Shown here: positions 60,709-64,000 of the stretch, in pieces
Position numbering within the stretch: the stretch's first letter is position 1
Layout: every line of letters starts with the position of its first letter
NCBI GenBank assembly: GCA_963763135.1
Contig: CAVXNJ010000001.1
Location: 248,001-312,000, forward strand
Direction of reading: 5' to 3'
DNA length: 64,000 bases
Source: JANMZO01 sp963763135
Lineage (GTDB): Bacteria; Actinomycetota; Acidimicrobiia; Acidimicrobiales; JANYDT01
Made by a program: the position numbers and the translations under genes
The notes under the pieces: generated by a model
The model's database searches: none
Told to the model about the DNA's origin: nothing
Seen by the model: the letters and a program-made list of their open reading frames with translations, nothing else

Positions 60709-62256
60709 TCACTCCGGGGCGGGTTGCGGGAAGCGGTCACGAAGGATGCGTTTCAGCGCCTTGCCACTCGCGTTGCGGGGGATCTCGTCGACGAATTGCA
60801 CCGACTTGGGTTGCTTGTAGCGGGCGAGTTTGCCGTTGCACCATGCGAGCACGTCGACTTCATTTAGCGCCGCGTCGGCCCGTACGACGACAGCCAACGG
60901 TGACTCGCCCCACTTGTCGGAAGGCTGGGCCACCACCGAAACTTCACGAACGCCCGGGTGGCTCAGGATCACGTTCTCGATTTCCGCCGGATAGATGTTC
61001 TCGCCACCGCTGATGATCATGTCTTTGATGCGGTCCTGAATCGTGACGAATCCTTCGTCATCCATCGTCGCGACATCACCGGTGTGAAGCCAGCCGTCGA
61101 CGATTGCCGCCGCCGTAGCGTCGGGATTGTTCCAGTACCCCTTCATCACGTGCCGAGCGCGGATCAGCAACTCGCCTGCTTCGCCGGGCGCACAGGTGGC
61201 GCCATCAGGGTGCACGAGCTTCACATCTGTCAGCAGATACGACTTGCCGGACGAGCCGACCTTGCGGGTCGCGTCGTCCTGCCCGAGGATCGTTCCGGGC
61301 CCTCCGCACTCGGTGAGACCGTATGTCTGCAGAAGACCGATGCCTTTGTTCATGCACTGCTCGATCAGCGTGACGGGCAACGGAGCCGCGGCACACCACA
61401 GATTGCGAATCGACGACAGGTCGTGCTTCGCCGGGTCATACACGTTGAGCATCGCGTTGAGCATCGCCGGCACGACGAGACCGCTCGTGACTCGCTCGCG
61501 GCCGACAACATCCCACACCCCATTGGGATCGAAGGACTTCATGATGATGACGGTGGACCCTCCGAAGATCGCCACTTCCAACGGGAGTAGCCCACCCAGG
61601 TGGAACATCGGCATCACCAGCAGGTACTTGCCCGACAGGTTGAAGTCTTCCGACGAGCCGAGGTTCGAAAAGATCGCCCACATCTGACCTTCGTGGGTCA
61701 ACATCGCACCCTTCGGTCGGCCCGTCGTTCCCGACGAGTAACAAAGGCACAGCACGTCGTCGTTCCCGGCGCCGATTTCGGGGGATTCCGTGGCGGCGGC
61801 GTCGCGCAGTGCCACGTAGTTGATCGCTCCGTGGGGCCCCTCTCCTGCCTCGCCCACAAGAACCCAGTTCCTGACCGCCGTGGTTCCTCGCCGCTGCAGT
61901 TCGGCCGCGACCGAGGCGAAGTCGCTACTGACGACCAGCACGGTTGCTCCGCTGTCGGTCAGGAGGTACTCCAATTCGTCGGCCACGAGGCGCCAGTTCA
62001 GCAATACGATGATCGCTCCAACCTTGGCCCCGCCGTAAAACGTTTCGAGGAACGGAACACAGTTCGGGAGGAGGAGAGCGACCCGATCGCCCGGCTGCAC
62101 GCCGAGGCCGAGCAGCATGTTGCCCGCCTGGTTGGCCCGCCGATCCAGCTCGGCGTAGGTGAGCCGCTCCCCCGTTCCCGTGTCAACCACCGCAGGCGCA
62201 TCGGGATTACGGGCGGCACGACGTGACAGAACGTCGCCCATATTGGACGTCAGCAT
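60709..62256 (-). CDS. Acyl-CoA synthetase (AMP-forming)
   Basis: A 515-residue ANL ligase: CYSSGTTGRPKGAMLTHEG, TYGLTECGGPG, WLHTGDVATMDDEGFVTIQD, DMIISGGENIYPAEIE, and PRNASGKALKRILRDR with the C-terminal Lys. Typical of actinobacterial acyl-CoA ligases for fatty or aromatic acids. AAGGGGGAAACTT gives a clear ribosome site for this ATG. The frame is open upstream through a 138-bp repeat array, but that extension is not credible protein. May activate a side-chain acid for the nearby dehydrogenases. Confidence 0.87.
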   Translation of the reverse strand: MLTSNMGDVLSRRAARNPDAPAVVDTGTGERLTYAELDRRANQAGNMLLGLGVQPGDRVALLLPNCVPFLETFYGGAKVGAIIVLLNWRLVADELEYLLTDSGATVLVVSSDFASVAAELQRRGTTAVRNWVLVGEAGEGPHGAINYVALRDAAATESPEIGAGNDDVLCLCYSSGTTGRPKGAMLTHEGQMWAIFSNLGSSEDFNLSGKYLLVMPMFHLGGLLPLEVAIFGGSTVIIMKSFDPNGVWDVVGRERVTSGLVVPAMLNAMLNVYDPAKHDLSSIRNLWCAAAPLPVTLIEQCMNKGIGLLQTYGLTECGGPGTILGQDDATRKVGSSGKSYLLTDVKLVHPDGATCAPGEAGELLIRARHVMKGYWNNPDATAAAIVDGWLHTGDVATMDDEGFVTIQDRIKDMIISGGENIYPAEIENVILSHPGVREVSVVAQPSDKWGESPLAVVVRADAALNEVDVLAWCNGKLARYKQPKSVQFVDEIPRNASGKALKRILRDRFPQPAPE

Positions 62257-62940
62257 AAGTTTCCCCCTTAAACGGCGGTGACACCGTCCGGCGACTCTCA
62301 TCGAGCGATCCCGAACCTGCAACGCGATTGTCCGCTGACCGGAACGCCAAGGACGATTAAGCACAGCGCGGCTCCGGCGAGGGCGCAGAGAAGTGAACGA
62401 GCGCCAGCGAGAGAACGCAGCGAGCCACCGAGACCGGATGAAAGCCGCCCAGCGGAAGGGTGCCGAAACGAAGTGGAGGCGGGACCCAACGCCATCAAGC
62501 ACAGCGCGGCTCCGGCGAGGGCGCAGAGAAGTGAACGAGCGCCAGCGAGAGAACGCAGCGAGCCACCGAGACCGGATGAAAGCCGCCCAGCGAAAGGGTG
62601 CCGAAACGAAGTGGAGGCGGGACCCACCGCCATCAAGCACAGCGGCTCCGGCGAGGGCGCAGAGAAGTGAACGAGCGCCAGCGAGAGAACGCAGCGAGCC
62701 ACCGAGACCGGATGAAAGCCGCCCAGCGGAAGGGTGCCGAAACGAAGTGGAGGCGGGACCCAACGCCATTAAGCACAGCGCGGCTCCGGCGAGGGCGCAG
62801 AGAAGTGAACGAGCGCCAGCGAGAGAACGCAGCGAGCCACCGAGACCGGATGAAAGCCGCCCAGCGGAAGGGTGCCGAAACGAAGTGGAGGCGGGACCCA
62901 CCGCCATCAAGCACAGTGGGTGCAACCACTCAGGCTGAGA
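62257..62940. repeat. 138-bp tandem repeat array
   Basis: Four tandem units start at 62356, 62494, 62632 and 62768 (138, 138, 136 and 138 bp; the third lacks two bases), plus an 11-bp start of a fifth at 62906. Units alternate CCCAACGCC and CCCACCGCC at the 3' end, indicating dimer duplication. Inside are Arg-/Glu-rich coding-like runs but no conserved protein. The array separates two minus-strand genes. The core GCGCGGCTCCGGCG also occurs once at 58.63 kb. Confidence 0.9.
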
Positions 62941-63933
62941 CTACGAAAACGCACCCACTCCCAGGAGACGTTCGAGGCTTTCGATGACGGGAGCGAATGA
63001 CTGCCGGTCAATTAGGTGTTCGTCGGTTGCTTCAACGATGCGCCAACGCATTTCCTGGAGCCAAACCCTTCGTTGCATGTCTCGTCGTTGTGTCGCTGCG
63101 GATCCGTGAGTGAAGAACGGGCTGACCTCTAGCGCGACACAGTCCTCGGGCCACCCGAAGTCCACCTCCACGAACGTGTTTCGGCCAATGATCGGTACTT
63201 TGAAGTTCGTGCGCGGCCGCGGCAGCGACGACTCCCGGATCCAGCGGTTCACTAGTTGCTCATAGCTGCTCCGGTGAATTATCGGCTGGTCGATTCGCGC
63301 GTGAACCTCCGCCAGCAGGTCGGCCCGACCCACAAATCGTGAAGTCGGACGACTTTCAGCTTCCTTCAAGAGCCTTTCCATCGACACCAAACGATGAGCG
63401 ATTGCGTGGTCGAGGCAGCGGGCCAACTGGTCCCGCGATAACGAACCGGCCAAGGTGATAAGTGTTGATGACACTTGCGTGATTCGCGCAGTGCGCCACG
63501 GGTGGGTTCGGTAGGGGTGACGCGTGCGTCGAACCTCGATCCCTGACCGCCCCGGCGCCCGCATGTCGTGCGGAATAATGAGGGTAGGACGTCCGTTGTA
63601 GGCGACGCCCGCCGGGAGGCCCTGTAAGAGCGCGGCCGACACACCACCTACCACGGCGTTTGGAACAGAAAGACATGCGGCAAGCGTCAGCTGTTCCCTC
63701 GACTCTTCGACCGCAGCGATCCGGTAGACCCCAGGGAACATGGGCACGATAACGCCAGCGCGCTTTCGTTGGTACAGGGCGTCGTGCGTGAGTCCGAGGT
63801 CGCCGGCCTGTTTCGTTGTGAAGACCCCGAGTTGTCCTTCGGTACGACGGATCAGCCGGGCTTCCAGGTCTAGAGGTCCGGTACGACGAACCACAGAGGC
63901 TGCATCGGTGACGTGCGGGAATGTTCGGTCCAT
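62941..63933 (-). CDS. AbiEi/DUF559-like protein
   Basis: A 330-residue protein. N-terminal winged helix with GQLGVFTTKQAGDLGLTHDA and PGVYRIAAVEES (as in AbiEi-type antitoxins), middle helical region, and C-terminal VEVDFGWPEDCVALEVSPFF with RRDMQRRVWLQEMRWRIVEA, a PD-(D/E)xK-like DUF559 nuclease fold. Such proteins are widespread and often solitary in actinobacteria. TTGGAGAAACC precedes this ATG; an upstream in-frame start is unlikely. A partner toxin is not seen. Confidence 0.78.
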   Translation of the reverse strand: MDRTFPHVTDAASVVRRTGPLDLEARLIRRTEGQLGVFTTKQAGDLGLTHDALYQRKRAGVIVPMFPGVYRIAAVEESREQLTLAACLSVPNAVVGGVSAALLQGLPAGVAYNGRPTLIIPHDMRAPGRSGIEVRRTRHPYRTHPWRTARITQVSSTLITLAGSLSRDQLARCLDHAIAHRLVSMERLLKEAESRPTSRFVGRADLLAEVHARIDQPIIHRSSYEQLVNRWIRESSLPRPRTNFKVPIIGRNTFVEVDFGWPEDCVALEVSPFFTHGSAATQRRDMQRRVWLQEMRWRIVEATDEHLIDRQSFAPVIESLERLLGVGAFS

Positions 63934-64000
63934 GGTTTCTCCAACCGTCGAAGTGAACACATGGGGGGAAGAGCAGCACACAAATCTACGCCCGAGGTGT

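Noticed and set aside
62257..62925. N-terminal extension of the acyl-CoA synthetase by about 220 residues
   Set aside because: The extension consists of the 138-bp repeat read in frame; a 136-bp unit breaks the pattern and a strong ribosome site marks the ATG at 62256.
1..64000. tRNA, rRNA, insertion sequence or prophage
   Set aside because: No rRNA signature, no transposase or integrase, and no clear tRNA cloverleaf was seen; a covariance-model search would be needed to exclude tRNAs fully.

Overview
The window reads as a chromosome segment of a moderately high-G+C actinobacterium. I think of the Acidimicrobiia (Ilumatobacter-like) because of the many acyl-CoA enzymes, a SARP regulator with an ATPase half, a LAL-type LuxR regulator, a WS/DGAT acyltransferase and frequent leaderless starts. 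No rRNA, tRNA or phage block was seen by eye. Taxonomy is an inference; no marker gene proves it.

Layout. 1-3.1 kb: 5' part of a large secreted SdrD-B-repeat surface protein. 3.4-11.4 kb: beta-CASP metallo-hydrolase, PEP synthase, long-chain acyl-CoA ligase and WS/DGAT (central carbon and storage lipid). 11.5-20.2 kb: hypotheticals, acyl-CoA dehydrogenase, metallophosphoesterase, TSUP permease, acyl-CoA ligase, glutathione synthetase, and a DUF1330-like/DinB pair. 20.5-23.4 kb: 43-residue secreted peptide facing a SARP-like regulator. 24.1-28 kb: gamma-butyrobetaine-hydroxylase-like oxygenase, class II aldolase and hydroxyisobutyrate-dehydrogenase-like operon, with a divergent LysR gene and a LysR-type palindrome between them. 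28-30.5 kb: enoyl-CoA hydratase, then a thiolase-fold/DUF35 pair. 30.8-35.6 kb: LuxR/LAL regulator translationally coupled to a 75-residue ORF, an orphan type IV pilin-like protein and a secreted protein. 35.7-46.1 kb: tandem-domain CoA transferase with a 2OG-Fe(II) oxygenase, an Old Yellow Enzyme lacking one Fe-S cysteine, P2-type cation ATPase, rhodanese, APH-type kinase. 46.2-62.3 kb: catabolic region with two amidohydrolases, MBL hydrolase, Rieske dioxygenase alpha/beta, two SDRs, two acyl-CoA dehydrogenases, LigB-type extradiol dioxygenase, IclR regulator, VOC protein, acyl-CoA ligase and a frameshifted esterase. 62.3-63.9 kb: 138-bp tandem repeat array and an AbiEi/DUF559-like protein.

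How it fits together. The 49.4-58.6 kb genes form two divergent units that could hydroxylate an aromatic ring (Rieske oxygenase), oxidise the diol (SDR), cleave the ring (LigB type) and decarboxylate or hydrolyse the product (ACMSD-like), with acyl-CoA ligase and dehydrogenases handling a side chain. No ferredoxin or reductase is present, so electrons must come from elsewhere.

The least explained structures are non-coding. A family of seven elements has two CTCCGGAG palindromes exactly 39 nt apart (two units near 47.1 kb, five near 49.2 kb). At least twelve genes have a TANNNT box 5-7 nt before the start codon, consistent with leaderless transcription. There is also a 138-bp tandem array, a 13-bp tandem array directly before the ring-cleavage gene, and two related long hairpins at 48.5 and 58.7 kb.
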